A stretch of DNA of 55,288 nt from Alphaproteobacteria bacterium (GTDB taxonomy: Bacteria > Pseudomonadota > Alphaproteobacteria > RF32 > CAG-239): assembly GCA_015062435.1 (NCBI GenBank), contig SUUR01000010.1, positions 1-55,288 of the forward strand, in the 5' to 3' direction. Positions 26,925 to 37,733 of the stretch are shown here, in pieces; the first letter of the stretch is position 1; each line of letters begins with the position of its first letter. Made by a program: the position numbers and the translations under genes. Under the pieces are notes generated by a model, which was not told the DNA's origin, ran no database searches, and saw nothing but the letters and a program-made list of their open reading frames with translations.

Positions 26925-28295
26925 CTATGCTGACTTTTTATCTGTTTTTTTAGTTGAAGTTTTTTTTGAAGATTTATCCTCATCATTAAAATTATACAAC
27001 TCTTCAACTGTGACTATTTTTTCTGAAACATCAGCTTTGCTGATAATATAATCGACAATTTTTTCTTCAAATATAGGAGCTTTCAAAGCTTCAACTGCTG
27101 ATTTATTTTTCAAATAATAGTCCAAAACAGCTTTTTCTTGTCCCGGATATTTTTTTGCTTCATTCATAATTGCTGCATTAATATCTTCAGGCTTTATAGA
27201 TATTTTAGCATCTTGTCCAACTTCAGAGAGTAATAAACCGAGTTTCACTCTACGCAAAGCAATATCTTTATATTCTTTCAACAACTCATCTTCTGATTTT
27301 TCTTTTTCGGAAGCATCTAACTGATTATATTTTTTAGCTTGTTCATATTGAGCAACAATTGATTTATATTCAGCATCAACTAGGGATTCCGGAGAATCAA
27401 ATTTATATTCTGTATCCAAAGCATCTAACAATTGACGCTTAATTTTCATTCTTGATGCATTTTCATAATCATTTTTAATTCTGTTTTTGATATCTTCCTT
27501 GAGTGCGTCTAAACTTTTTGCTCCGACAGATTTTGCAAATTCATCATTGAGTTCAACAACCTTAGGTTCACGCACCTCTTTAACATCAACAACAAACAAA
27601 GCATCTTTACCAGCCAAATCTTTGGCATGATAATTTTCAGGAAACTTAACATTAACATCAATTTTTGCACCGGCTTCTGCTCCGATCAACTGGTCTTCAA
27701 AACCGGGAATAAATGAACCAGAACCAAGTTCTAACGGATAATTTGTACCTTTTCCGCCTTGAAATTCAACACCATCAACAGAACCGACAAAATCAATCAT
27801 AACCACATCACCTTTGGCTGCTTTTTTACCTTCGGCAACAACTGTTTCTTTATGAGATTCTGAAATATATTTCAAAGCTTTTTCAACTTCTTCAGCAGGA
27901 ACTTCTGCCATAAATTTATCTAATTTAACTTTAGAAAAATCTCCTATTTTAATTTCCGGAAGATTCTCCAAATTAACCTCAAATTCCAAATCCTTACCAT
28001 CAGCAAAAGATGTAATTTTAACTTCCGGTTGCATAGCCGGACGTAAATTTTCATTTTTTACCAATTCTGCTGTTCCGCTACGAATAGCATCATCAATCAC
28101 CTCTCCCAGAACACTGTCATGATATTTCTTTTTCAGCATTTCAAAAGGCGCCTTACCGGCACGAAAACCCGGAAGTTTTGCTGTTTTGGCAATTTGTTTT
28201 ATTTTTGTATCAATTTTGCTTGCTATATCGGTAGCAGGAATCACTACTTTATACTCTTTTTTCAGTCCTTCTGATTTGGTTTCTGTTATATTCAT
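26925..28295 (-). CDS. tig: Trigger factor
   Basis: This ribosome-bound chaperone meets nascent chains at the exit tunnel. The N-terminal domain has the ribosome-binding signature GFRAGKAPFEMLKKKY (residues about 44-59). An FKBP-like domain (about 160-245) contains VVMIDFVGSVDGVEFQGGKG and LGSGSFIPGFEDQLIGA. A helical C-terminal domain follows. The last 20 residues are Lys/Ser/Thr-rich low complexity (SSKKTSTKKTDKKSA), an unusual tail. It has its own terminator, so it is not co-transcribed with clpP. Confidence 0.97.
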   Translation of the reverse strand: MNITETKSEGLKKEYKVVIPATDIASKIDTKIKQIAKTAKLPGFRAGKAPFEMLKKKYHDSVLGEVIDDAIRSGTAELVKNENLRPAMQPEVKITSFADGKDLEFEVNLENLPEIKIGDFSKVKLDKFMAEVPAEEVEKALKYISESHKETVVAEGKKAAKGDVVMIDFVGSVDGVEFQGGKGTNYPLELGSGSFIPGFEDQLIGAEAGAKIDVNVKFPENYHAKDLAGKDALFVVDVKEVREPKVVELNDEFAKSVGAKSLDALKEDIKNRIKNDYENASRMKIKRQLLDALDTEYKFDSPESLVDAEYKSIVAQYEQAKKYNQLDASEKEKSEDELLKEYKDIALRRVKLGLLLSEVGQDAKISIKPEDINAAIMNEAKKYPGQEKAVLDYYLKNKSAVEALKAPIFEEKIVDYIISKADVSEKIVTVEELYNFNDEDKSSKKTSTKKTDKKSA

Positions 28296-28350
28296 TACAA
28301 TTCACTCTATATATTAATTAAAAAATAAAGAATTTAAGACACTAAAAAGA

Positions 28351-28435
<85 letters not shown>

Positions 28436-28466
28436 AAATGTCTTAAAATTCGGTTAATTGCAACGT

Positions 28467-28494
28467 ATACTACATAAATCTTAAAATAAATCAA
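28467..28494 (-). promoter_or_regulatory. Probable tRNA-Leu promoter
   Basis: TTGATT (28494-28489) and TAGTAT (28472-28467), 16 bases apart, would start RNA about 25 nt before the tRNA. Confidence 0.45.
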
Positions 28495-28598
28495 GCATAA
28501 ATTAACAGTGCAAACAAAAATATTGTAATATGAAGTAATATTTAATAATATACTCTAAGATTAATAACGATTAATTGGTATTTTTTAGGAGTAAACCA

Positions 28599-29885
28599 TT
28601 GTTTTCAGCTAAAATAAAATCTCTGATGCTTTGTACTGTATGTACAACACTAATTTCCGGTTGTTGCCTTTTTAACTCTCAAGACACAACTTTAACCCCA
28701 AAATGGCTTTCTGATTTATATATTAAAGACGGCAATTCCGATGCTTCAGATGCAACTGTTGCTTATTCGCAAGGAGATTTTAAAAAAGCCCTCAGTCTTT
28801 GTCAGGAATCTTTAGATGACAATCCTAAAAATCAACAAGCACTTTTAGTTGGTGCCCTCGCCTCTGAAAAACTCGGACGCTATAATCGAGCTCGTCAATA
28901 CTATGAAGATTTGATTATCATCGACGGAACGGAAACCTCTATTCTCGGAAGCAAATCCGGTTCACCTGAAAAAATATCTCAAATTGCAAAACAACGTTTA
29001 CGTTCAATTTCCATAAAACAAAGTAAGCTGGTTATTGAAAACAACAAATTTGATATCTCAGCCGAAGCTGCCAAAACACAAAACAAAAGCACTATCAACA
29101 AAGCTTTACGCAAGAAAAATTCATCATCTCCATCTGCCGATAAATTATTTACGGCAGATGAACAAAATGCCATATCTCGTTTTTTGGTTCTAAAAGAGAT
29201 GGCAGAAAATGACTTTATCAGTAAAGAAGAATTTTTAAGCAGACGTAATGCCAATATAGGAGCTTTACTTCCTTTAACCAAACAAACACCCGGAGCTGAT
29301 GTTATTCGTCCTGTTCCATCTCCTGACTTGATTATTGAAAGAATTTCTATTCTCAAAGAAGGGGTTGAAACCAGAGCCGTAACTCCTCGAGAGTTTGCCG
29401 CAGAAAGAGAACTCATCATCGAAGCACTCATGCAACCCAACCCTAGAGAACGCCTCAAACCTAAAGCTCCATCAAAAAATATTTTAGATGCAGCCAAAGA
29501 TATTCGTAAATTAGAAGCTCTATATAATTTGAACCTTATCACTTCTTCTGAAAAAGCCGCAGAAAAAACTGCCATTGAAAAATATTTAGGCATAAACAAA
29601 GAACACAAGGCTCAAAATCAAACACAGCTTAAACCATCATCCTCCACACAAACCGATAAAGAAGTTTCTTCATCGGTCTCATCTTCAACAGCACCCAATA
29701 TTCAACCCGCTCCCGTTGGTGTTGTTGAGGTAAAAACAACTGTTGAGGAAATGCCGATTCCGTTAAAAACAAAAGTTGATACTGTAACTCAAAACGGTGA
29801 ATCTGTTGCTTTGATAACCTCTTCCCAAAATGTAGCCTCTTCAAAACCACAAAATTTGGTTCCGGCAGTCAGCTCTCCTTTTTAA
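28599..29885 (+). CDS. Repeat-containing lipoprotein with TTG start
   Basis: A 428-residue envelope lipoprotein. I start it at the TTG at 28599 because aggag lies exactly seven bases upstream; the signal peptide then ends in lipobox LISGC with Cys22. An in-frame TTG at 28575 lacks a ribosome site. One TPR-like segment (ATVAYSQGDFKKALSLCQES to LGRYNRARQYYEDL) is followed by three copies of a helical motif ending in R-x(2)-I-G/E-A-L-L/M-P (residues about 185-290). The C-terminal 80 residues are Ser/Pro/Gln-rich linker. I recognise no named family. It precedes the arginine decarboxylase gene by 110 bp. Confidence 0.72.
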   Translation: MFSAKIKSLMLCTVCTTLISGCCLFNSQDTTLTPKWLSDLYIKDGNSDASDATVAYSQGDFKKALSLCQESLDDNPKNQQALLVGALASEKLGRYNRARQYYEDLIIIDGTETSILGSKSGSPEKISQIAKQRLRSISIKQSKLVIENNKFDISAEAAKTQNKSTINKALRKKNSSSPSADKLFTADEQNAISRFLVLKEMAENDFISKEEFLSRRNANIGALLPLTKQTPGADVIRPVPSPDLIIERISILKEGVETRAVTPREFAAERELIIEALMQPNPRERLKPKAPSKNILDAAKDIRKLEALYNLNLITSSEKAAEKTAIEKYLGINKEHKAQNQTQLKPSSSTQTDKEVSSSVSSSTAPNIQPAPVGVVEVKTTVEEMPIPLKTKVDTVTQNGESVALITSSQNVASSKPQNLVPAVSSPF

Positions 29886-29907
29886 TAAATATTCATAAGT
29901 ATTATTG

Positions 29908-29991
29908 AAATCTCCTAACTGTTGATTAGGTATAAAACAGCAAATATCAGCTCATTAAGTACTTTATATCAATTTCAACATTAGGAGATTT
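29908..29991 (+). promoter_or_regulatory. Anti-Shine-Dalgarno element in the leader of the arginine decarboxylase gene
   Basis: aaatctcctaa (29908-29918) is a perfect 11-base complement of ttaggagattt (29981-29991), which holds the ribosome binding site of the following gene. Two competing pairings exist: cctaa (29914-29918) with ttagg (29926-29930), and ttgaaat (29905-29911) with atttcaa (29972-29978). Such mutually exclusive stems are typical of RNA switches. Whether the leader is transcribed from far enough upstream is unknown, and the inverted repeat could also be a protein site. Confidence 0.45.
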
Positions 29992-29995
29992 TATT

Positions 29996-30580
29996 ATGAC
30001 ACAAGGTGTTCGTTATCCAACTTTTGCATTTATAACCGGTGGCGCCGGACAATCAAATGACGGTATTCCCCCTCAACCATTTGAAACTTTTTGTTATGAC
30101 TCTGCTTTATTGGAAGCCAGAATAGAAAATTTCAACATTGTTCCTTATACCTCAGTTCTTCCCAAAGAACTTTACGGAAAAATTATCCCGATTAATGATA
30201 AGATCGTCAGTCAATTTAAGCACGGTGCGGTTTTAGAAGTAATCATGGCCGGTAATGGTGCCAGAAGCAGTGAACACAAAGCCATTGCTACCGGTGTCGG
30301 AATTTGTTGGGGTAAAGATTCCAAAGGTGAACTCATCGGAGGATGGGCTGCAGAATATGTAGAATATTTTGATACATTTATTGATGATGATATTGCAAAA
30401 GGTCATGCACAAATGTGGTTAAATAAGTCTTTAAATCACGAACTCATGTTACGAGGCGTTGAAAAGCATTCTGAATTTCAAATGTGGCATAATTATGTCA
30501 ACATAACCCAAGAATTCGGATATTGTTTAACTGCTCTGGGTTTCTTAAATTTTGAACATGCAGCACCGGCGCAAGCTTAA
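29996..30580 (+). CDS. Pyruvoyl-dependent arginine decarboxylase (AaxB/PvlArgDC type)
   Basis: This enzyme turns arginine into agmatine and CO2, consuming a proton. The proenzyme cleaves itself to give a pyruvoyl group. The site is visible as [15 protein letters not shown]: Thr52-Ser53, the same residue pair and numbering as in chlamydial AaxB. Other family features are the early [10 protein letters not shown] and the [11 protein letters not shown] strand. Its 194 residues match the family. ttaggag lies five to eight bases before the ATG and is covered by a perfect anti-Shine-Dalgarno upstream. The antiporter gene follows 75 bp later, together forming an arginine/agmatine acid-resistance or energy module. 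Confidence 0.93.
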   Translation: MTQGVRYPTFAFITGGAGQSNDGIPPQPFETFCYDSALLEARIENFNIVPYTSVLPKELYGKIIPINDKIVSQFKHGAVLEVIMAGNGARSSEHKAIATGVGICWGKDSKGELIGGWAAEYVEYFDTFIDDDIAKGHAQMWLNKSLNHELMLRGVEKHSEFQMWHNYVNITQEFGYCLTALGFLNFEHAAPAQA

Positions 30581-30592
30581 CTCACAGAGCAA

Positions 30593-30622
30593 ATACTCGG
30601 AGTGCTTAGTCACTCCGAGTAT
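30593..30622 (+). other. Intercistronic hairpin between decarboxylase and antiporter genes
   Basis: Twelve-base perfect arms atactcggagtg (30593-30604) and cactccgagtat (30611-30622) with a 6-nt loop. No T-run follows, so it is more likely an mRNA-stabilising, processing or attenuation element than a full terminator. Confidence 0.7.
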
Positions 30623-30655
30623 ATTCGTTCATGTCAATAATAAAGGATTAATTTC

Positions 30656-32137
30656 ATGAAGAAAGTTAAAGTTACCAACTCACCTCCTTCTTCCTCCCAA
30701 AACACCAAAAAACTTGATGTAATGGCATTAGCCGCCATCGTAATAAGCTCCATGATTGGTGGAGGAATATATAGTCTTCCTCAAAACATGGCCGCCGGCG
30801 CATCTGCCGGAGCAGTATTATTGGCATGGCTCATAACCGGTTTTGGAATATTTTTCATTGCCAGAACATTTTCTATTTTATCCATGGCAAAACCGGAACT
30901 CACCACCGGTATATACTCATATAGTAGAGCCGGTTTTGGTCCTTATACCGGATTTACGATTGGTTGGTCATACTGGTTATGCCAAGTATGCGGTAATGTG
31001 GGATATGCCGTAATCACGATGGATGCCTTAAATTACTTTTTCCCACCATATTTTGAAGGAGGAAACACAATTGCATCAATTATTGGCGGTTCACTAATAA
31101 TTTGGGGATTTAATTATTTGGTATTACGAGGTGTTCGCCAAGCAAGCATTATCAACACCATAGGTACCATCGTTAAAATTGTTCCTTTAATTTTATTTAT
31201 TTTAATAATGATGTTTGTATTTCATCTGGATAAATTCGATTTAGACTTTTGGGGAACAGCTATTACAACTCAAGCCAAAATCGGCGGTCTCAGCACACAA
31301 ATAAAAAGCACGATGCTTGTTACTTTGTGGGCCTTTATCGGTATTGAAGGTGCCGTAGTTATGTCAAATCGAGCCAAAAGTACTTCTGATGTAGGTAAAG
31401 CCACAATTTTAGGATTCATCGGTTGCTTGGTAATTTATATATTATTGTCTTTACTTCCTTTCGGTTTTATGAATCAAGAACAACTGGCTAAAATAGCCAA
31501 TCCGTCAACTGCTGGAATTTTACAAGAGATTGTTGGTCCTTGGGGTGCTTGGTTAATGAATATAGGATTATTGGTATCCGTTCTTACCAGTTGGTTGGCT
31601 TGGACAATGGTAACTGCACAAATTCCTCAAGCAGCAGCAGAAGACGGAACATTTCCAAAATATTTTGCCAAAGAAAATAAAAACGGCTCTCCTTCTGTTT
31701 CTCTATACATAACCAGTTTGGCAATGCAATTATTCTTATTATTGGTATATTTTTCCAATAATGCTTGGAATACAATGCTTTCAATCACTAGTGTTATGGT
31801 ACTTCCTGCATATTTCATATCTTGTGCTTATTTATGGAAAATCTGTGAAGATGGAGAATATCCGAGCTCAATATTTTTCAAACGTTCATCAGCTTTAATA
31901 ACCTCAATCATCGGTTCAATATATGCATTGTGGTTGATATATGCAGCCGGATTAAATTACTTATTGATGGCCGCAGTAATCATTGCATTAGGAATACCGG
32001 TATACATTTGGGCCAGAAAAGAACATGCTCCCAAAACTTGTGCATTCAGTGGACATGAAAGATTCTTAGCTTGTATTCTTATACTGATATCTCTATTTGC
32101 AATTTATGCGTTTATACGAGGAATTATCAATATTTAA
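30656..32137 (+). CDS. Basic amino acid/polyamine antiporter (APC superfamily), probable arginine:agmatine antiporter
   Basis: A 493-residue transporter with about 12-13 membrane helices. The first helix motif [19 protein letters not shown] and the [18 protein letters not shown] segment are typical of the APA branch (ArcD, AdiC, AaxC). Given its position behind the decarboxylase gene, the expected exchange is arginine in and agmatine out; arginine/ornithine is the main alternative. aaagga precedes the ATG. A bidirectional terminator follows. Confidence 0.9.
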   Translation: MKKVKVTNSPPSSSQNTKKLDVMALAAIVISSMIGGGIYSLPQNMAAGASAGAVLLAWLITGFGIFFIARTFSILSMAKPELTTGIYSYSRAGFGPYTGFTIGWSYWLCQVCGNVGYAVITMDALNYFFPPYFEGGNTIASIIGGSLIIWGFNYLVLRGVRQASIINTIGTIVKIVPLILFILIMMFVFHLDKFDLDFWGTAITTQAKIGGLSTQIKSTMLVTLWAFIGIEGAVVMSNRAKSTSDVGKATILGFIGCLVIYILLSLLPFGFMNQEQLAKIANPSTAGILQEIVGPWGAWLMNIGLLVSVLTSWLAWTMVTAQIPQAAAEDGTFPKYFAKENKNGSPSVSLYITSLAMQLFLLLVYFSNNAWNTMLSITSVMVLPAYFISCAYLWKICEDGEYPSSIFFKRSSALITSIIGSIYALWLIYAAGLNYLLMAAVIIALGIPVYIWARKEHAPKTCAFSGHERFLACILILISLFAIYAFIRGIINI

Positions 32138-32150
32138 TTGATCTGTATAA

Positions 32151-32184
32151 CAAAAAATCCCGAGTTTTTCTCGGGATTTTTTTT
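32151..32184. terminator. Bidirectional terminator between the antiporter gene and atpC
   Basis: Nine-base arms aatcccgag (32156-32164) and ctcgggatt (32170-32178) lie between an A-run and a T-run. Confidence 0.9.
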
Positions 32185-32185
32185 A

Positions 32186-32644
32186 TTAAACCAAATTGCC
32201 TTTTTCTTTGCGCTTTCTGAACGCCCAACGTCCTTGTTTTTTGCGCATAAATTGCAAAGTACGCAAATAACGACGTCTGACACCTCTGATATGATCTACA
32301 ATCATTTCATAGAACAAACGTTCATTTTCATTTTTGGCCTTATCCATTAATTCTTTAGCTTTATTAACATTAATATCACAAGCAGATATTACGCCCTGAG
32401 TCATAATTTTGCAATGATTGTTTGCAACTTGAGCTGCTCCTGAATAAATATAAAATTTATCAGCAACCCCGTTATTTTTACCTGTTACTTCAACAGCACC
32501 ATAGTCCAAAACAAACACACTTGGTGCTCTATTCGGTAATATTTCAATAGGTGCTCTAACCGCAGGCAACAACACGGCAGGAACTTGCTTTTCAACAAGA
32601 ATACCTGTGGGTAGCTCAATAGTTAATTTCAAATCACTACTCAT
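32186..32644 (-). CDS. atpC: ATP synthase F1 epsilon subunit
   Basis: The epsilon subunit is part of the F1 central stalk and regulates ATP hydrolysis. The N-terminal beta-sandwich (residues 1-88) contains LPAVRAPIEILPNRAPSVFV and the KFYIYSGAAQVANN strand. The helical C-terminal region is long and very basic (RRRYLRTLQFMRKKQGRW), making the protein 152 residues, about 15-20 longer than most. It is the last gene of the atpHAGDC operon, 25 bp after atpD. Confidence 0.93.
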   Translation of the reverse strand: MSSDLKLTIELPTGILVEKQVPAVLLPAVRAPIEILPNRAPSVFVLDYGAVEVTGKNNGVADKFYIYSGAAQVANNHCKIMTQGVISACDINVNKAKELMDKAKNENERLFYEMIVDHIRGVRRRYLRTLQFMRKKQGRWAFRKRKEKGNLV

Positions 32645-32669
32645 TTAATTAATCCTCTCAGACTTACAG

Positions 32670-34217
<1,548 letters not shown>

Positions 34218-34248
34218 TCAACTTCTCCTGTTAAAAACATATATTTAA

Positions 34249-35157
34249 TTACAGAGCCTCAGCTCCTGAAATAATTTCAATTAATTCGGTTGTAATTGCT
34301 GTTTGTCGTAAACGATTATACTTTAGCGTTAACTTTGCAATCATATCACTGGCATTTCGAGTTGCATTATCCATAGATGTCATTCTTGCTCCATGTTCAG
34401 AAGCCTGAGCGTTTAGCAAATCCTGAAAGAATACAGATGTCATAAACATCAACAACACATCAACCAATAGTTTTTGTTTTGGCGCATCATAGTCAAAAAA
34501 TGCTCCATCAACCACATTATCAAAACTCGGATCATTCAAATCCAATTGGTATGGTATAAATCTTTGCAATTTCACTTCTCTGTTGATTGCAGATTCAAAA
34601 TGCGTATAAACAACTTCACACACATCAAACTCTTTATTGGTATAAGCCTGCAATATATTTTCACATATTTGTTGCAATTCTGTAAAATCAGCTCCTTTAG
34701 CAGCAACACCGCTGATAATTTTGACTTCCAAATCAGGTATTCTGCGTTTTAGCCCCTCGCCCACTTTACGTCCAATACTCAAAACTTTGACATTTTTACC
34801 ACTGTTTTTAAGCTCTTTAACTCTTCGTAAACTTTCTCTCAAAACATAGGCATTATAACTACCACATAACCCTCTATCAGAAGAAAACACTACTATTTGA
34901 TAATTTTGTGGATTTTCAGGTTCCAACAGCATACGAGGAAACACGTAAGTGAGATTATTTTCTTGCTCCTCTTTACGCATTTCTTTATACAATCTTCCGG
35001 TGATTACCCTGATATCATCACTATATTGTTTTGATTTATCCAACACATCTTGGGCTCGACGCAGTCTTGCCGCTGCCACCATTTTCATGGCAGAAGTAAT
35101 TTTCTGCGTCGATTTTATACTCCCTATACGGGTTCTGAGCTCTTTTAAGCCTGCCAT
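34249..35157 (-). CDS. atpG: ATP synthase F1 gamma subunit
   Basis: The gamma subunit is the rotating shaft of F1. The N-terminal helix LKELRTRIGSIKSTQKITSAMKMVAAARLRRAQ and the C-terminal ARMTSMDNATRNASDMIAKL helix are diagnostic, and SSDRGLCGSYN marks the Rossmann-like core. At 302 residues it is of normal length. It follows atpA by 4 bp. Confidence 0.97.
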   Translation of the reverse strand: MAGLKELRTRIGSIKSTQKITSAMKMVAAARLRRAQDVLDKSKQYSDDIRVITGRLYKEMRKEEQENNLTYVFPRMLLEPENPQNYQIVVFSSDRGLCGSYNAYVLRESLRRVKELKNSGKNVKVLSIGRKVGEGLKRRIPDLEVKIISGVAAKGADFTELQQICENILQAYTNKEFDVCEVVYTHFESAINREVKLQRFIPYQLDLNDPSFDNVVDGAFFDYDAPKQKLLVDVLLMFMTSVFFQDLLNAQASEHGARMTSMDNATRNASDMIAKLTLKYNRLRQTAITTELIEIISGAEAL

Positions 35158-35161
35158 ATTT

Positions 35162-36715
35162 CTATGCCGCCTTCTCTAAACCATCACCAAATCTTTTTGC
35201 AAATTCCTGATAGAATGCCAATAACTTAGCATCTAGCTCTGCTGAAATTTGTTTTTTCTCGGCAATTTCAGCCAAATATTCAGGATAATTAGCTTTCAGC
35301 TCATGCAAAGCTTTTGCTTCAAACTCAGCCACGGCACTTACCGGAAGATTATCCAAAAATCCTTTAACACCGGCAAAAATAACAACAACTTCTTCTTCCA
35401 CAGTTAATGGATTATATTGAGGTTGTTTTAACATTTCTGTTAATCTGGCACCACGAGCCAAAAGTTTTTTGGTAGAAACATCAAGATCAGATGCAAACTG
35501 AGCAAACGAAGCCATTTCACGATACTGAGCCAAATCCAACTTCATTGTACCGGCCACTTGTTTCATTGCTTTAATTTGAGCTGATGACCCCACACGAGAA
35601 ACTGAAATACCAACATTCACAGCAGGTCTGATACCTTGATAGAATAAACTTGTCTCCAAAAATATCTGTCCGTCAGTAATAGAAATCACGTTTGTCGGAA
35701 TATAGGCAGACACATCACCGGCTTGTGTTTCAATCACCGGCAAAGCAGTCAAAGATCCAGCACCTTCATCATCATTCATTTTTGCAGCACGTTCAAGCAA
35801 ACGAGAATGCAAATAGAATACATCACCCGGATAAGCCTCACGTCCAGGTGGACGACGAAGCAACAAAGACATCTGACGATATGCTGTTGCTTGCTTAGAT
35901 AAGTCATCATAAAAGATAACCGCATGCATTCCGTTATCACGAAAATACTCACCCATTGCACAACCTGAATATGGTGCAATATACTGCATTGGAGCAGGAT
36001 CAGAAGCAGTAGCTGCCACCACAATAGTATAATCCATAGCACCATAATCTTTAAGTGTTTTGACCACTTGTGCAACAGTAGAACGTTTTTGTCCTACTGC
36101 TACATATATACAATACAACTTATCTTTTTCAGATTTAGCAGCATCATTAATCTTTTTCTGATTAATTATTGTATCCAAGATGATAGCTGTTTTACCGGTT
36201 TGTCTGTCTCCGATTATCAATTCACGTTGTCCACGTCCGATAGGAATCAATGAATCCACAATTTTCAAACCGGTTTGCATAGGTTCATGCACGGATTTTC
36301 TGGGAATAATACCGGGAGCTTTAACCTCAGAACGGCTATACTCTTTCGCTTTTATTGCTCCTAATCCGTCTATCGGCTCACCAAGAGCATCAACAACACG
36401 ACCGAGCATTTCTTTTCCGACCGGAACACTTACGATTTGCTCTGTACGCTTAACCATATCACCTTCTTTAATCTGTTGGTCAGATCCGAAGATAACAACA
36501 CCCACGTTATCTTCTTCAAGGTTCAAAGCCATACCTTTAACACCACTGTCAAACTCAACCAGTTCACCGGCCTGAACATTATCCAAACCATACACACGAG
36601 CAATACCGTCACCAACTGACAGAACTTGCCCTACTTGAGCAACATCGGCATCAACACCGGAGTGAGCTATTTTATCCTTAATAATGGAAGATATTTCACT
36701 GGCAGAAACAGACAT
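35162..36715 (-). CDS. atpA: ATP synthase F1 alpha subunit
   Basis: The regulatory nucleotide-binding subunit of F1. Walker A GDRQTGKT, the [19 protein letters not shown] segment and the [17 protein letters not shown] signature are clear, and it is 517 residues long. The start overlaps the atpH stop by one base, indicating coupled translation. Confidence 0.98.
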   Translation of the reverse strand: MSVSASEISSIIKDKIAHSGVDADVAQVGQVLSVGDGIARVYGLDNVQAGELVEFDSGVKGMALNLEEDNVGVVIFGSDQQIKEGDMVKRTEQIVSVPVGKEMLGRVVDALGEPIDGLGAIKAKEYSRSEVKAPGIIPRKSVHEPMQTGLKIVDSLIPIGRGQRELIIGDRQTGKTAIILDTIINQKKINDAAKSEKDKLYCIYVAVGQKRSTVAQVVKTLKDYGAMDYTIVVAATASDPAPMQYIAPYSGCAMGEYFRDNGMHAVIFYDDLSKQATAYRQMSLLLRRPPGREAYPGDVFYLHSRLLERAAKMNDDEGAGSLTALPVIETQAGDVSAYIPTNVISITDGQIFLETSLFYQGIRPAVNVGISVSRVGSSAQIKAMKQVAGTMKLDLAQYREMASFAQFASDLDVSTKKLLARGARLTEMLKQPQYNPLTVEEEVVVIFAGVKGFLDNLPVSAVAEFEAKALHELKANYPEYLAEIAEKKQISAELDAKLLAFYQEFAKRFGDGLEKAA

Positions 36716-37269
36716 TATTCTTCACCTTTCATCATAATTTCCAAATGATTAAGTTTTGTCACAACCGAATCATCAAACATTTTAGAACCGACACGCACTC
36801 TTAACCCACCGATTAATTCAGGATTAATTGAGCATGTAACAACGGCTTTTTTTCCCAATTGTTTTTCTAATACGGCTAACATTTTTTTATTTTGACCGGC
36901 AGAAAGAGCTTTAACACTCTCTACCTCAACTTCAGCAATATCATTATGCTTATAATAGAGATGAACAAATTCATCACTGATTATATCCAGATAGCATAAG
37001 CGTCGGTTCTGCCGCAAAACATCGAGAAACTGAGCAGACACCGTAGAAATTTTAGTTTTCTTTACAACTTCAGACAACGCTTTAGATTTATCATCGTCCG
37101 AATACATCGGATTCGTCATAAAACCGACAAACCCCGCATCTTGTGCCAATACAGATTTAATCTTTAACACATCATCAAAAACCTTGTTCAAAACTTTTTT
37201 ATCCAACGCCGTTTCTAACAATGCCATAGCATAAGTATTTGCAACTTTTGTCTTAGAAATTTTCTTCAC
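36715..37269 (-). CDS. atpH: ATP synthase F1 delta subunit (GTG start)
   Basis: The delta subunit links F1 to the peripheral stalk. The 184 residues include the helical N-terminal domain ([17 protein letters not shown]) and the C-terminal [30 protein letters not shown], which is the family signature. The start codon is GTG at 37269. An overlapping out-of-frame ATG at 37279 opens a nine-codon reading frame (MANREENF) ending inside atpH. It is the first gene of the atpHAGDC operon; F0 genes are not in the window. Confidence 0.95.
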   Translation of the reverse strand: MKKISKTKVANTYAMALLETALDKKVLNKVFDDVLKIKSVLAQDAGFVGFMTNPMYSDDDKSKALSEVVKKTKISTVSAQFLDVLRQNRRLCYLDIISDEFVHLYYKHNDIAEVEVESVKALSAGQNKKMLAVLEKQLGKKAVVTCSINPELIGGLRVRVGSKMFDDSVVTKLNHLEIMMKGEE

Positions 37270-37342
37270 GATTCGCCATTCTTTTATTTTAAAAACTGTT
37301 GTGATAATATCTGAAAATTAGTTTCTTTTTTATTAATAATAC

Positions 37343-37390
37343 ACTTATTAACAAAAAAAGATGTTTCGCCAGTTACGAAACATCTTTTTT
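37343..37390 (-). terminator. Terminator lying within the end of a membrane protein gene
   Basis: Fifteen-base arms 37354-37368 and 37376-37390 (aaaaaagatgtttcg and its complement) form a strong hairpin with a 7-nt loop. On the minus strand it ends in a T-run at the stop codon of the 116-residue gene. Confidence 0.8.
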
Positions 37391-37698
37391 GCATCACAAC
37401 ATACTTTAATATAAGCACAAACCATAATAAAAAGAATTGTACCGGAAGCTATCACCCCGCACTCTGCAAAATCAAGCATATCTCGATGCATTACCCACTT
37501 CGGTAGATTTGGAGATAACCCATCACTTTGCAAAAACTCTGCACTTTGACATATTTTGGGCCAAATAACATACCAACGATAAACTGTACGTACATTCAAA
37601 ATTAAAAAACCCAACAATGCAACTCCGATAATACCAAGCCAAGACCATATTTCCGGTAATTGTTTAATCTTTTTCATAATTATTTGTTTTTTATACAT
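37348..37698 (-). CDS. Small two-helix membrane protein, unknown
   Basis: A 116-residue protein with two hydrophobic helices (about residues 20-37 and 82-100) around a Cys/Trp-containing loop. Its last twelve codons are made of the terminator hairpin itself, so the true C-terminus may be partly fortuitous. A start at MKKIKQLPEIW (7 residues in) is an alternative; neither has a clear Shine-Dalgarno. No family recognised. It sits between atpH and priA on the same strand. Confidence 0.5.
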   Translation of the reverse strand: MYKKQIIMKKIKQLPEIWSWLGIIGVALLGFLILNVRTVYRWYVIWPKICQSAEFLQSDGLSPNLPKWVMHRDMLDFAECGVIASGTILFIMVCAYIKVCCDAKKMFRNWRNIFFC

Positions 37699-37733
37699 TA
37701 TCGTTGATAATTATACTCAACATTATGATAAAA

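Noticed and set aside
28979-29608. 209-codon frame on the minus strand inside the lipoprotein gene
   Set aside because: It is an antisense shadow of a gene with clear lipoprotein signal and ribosome site.
30590-30625. Calling the intercistronic hairpin a terminator
   Set aside because: The stem is strong but no T-run follows, and the antiporter gene immediately downstream would need its own promoter, which I do not see.
36180-36575. 131-codon frame on the plus strand inside atpA
   Set aside because: It is antisense to a highly conserved coding region and has no homology or ribosome site that would support it.
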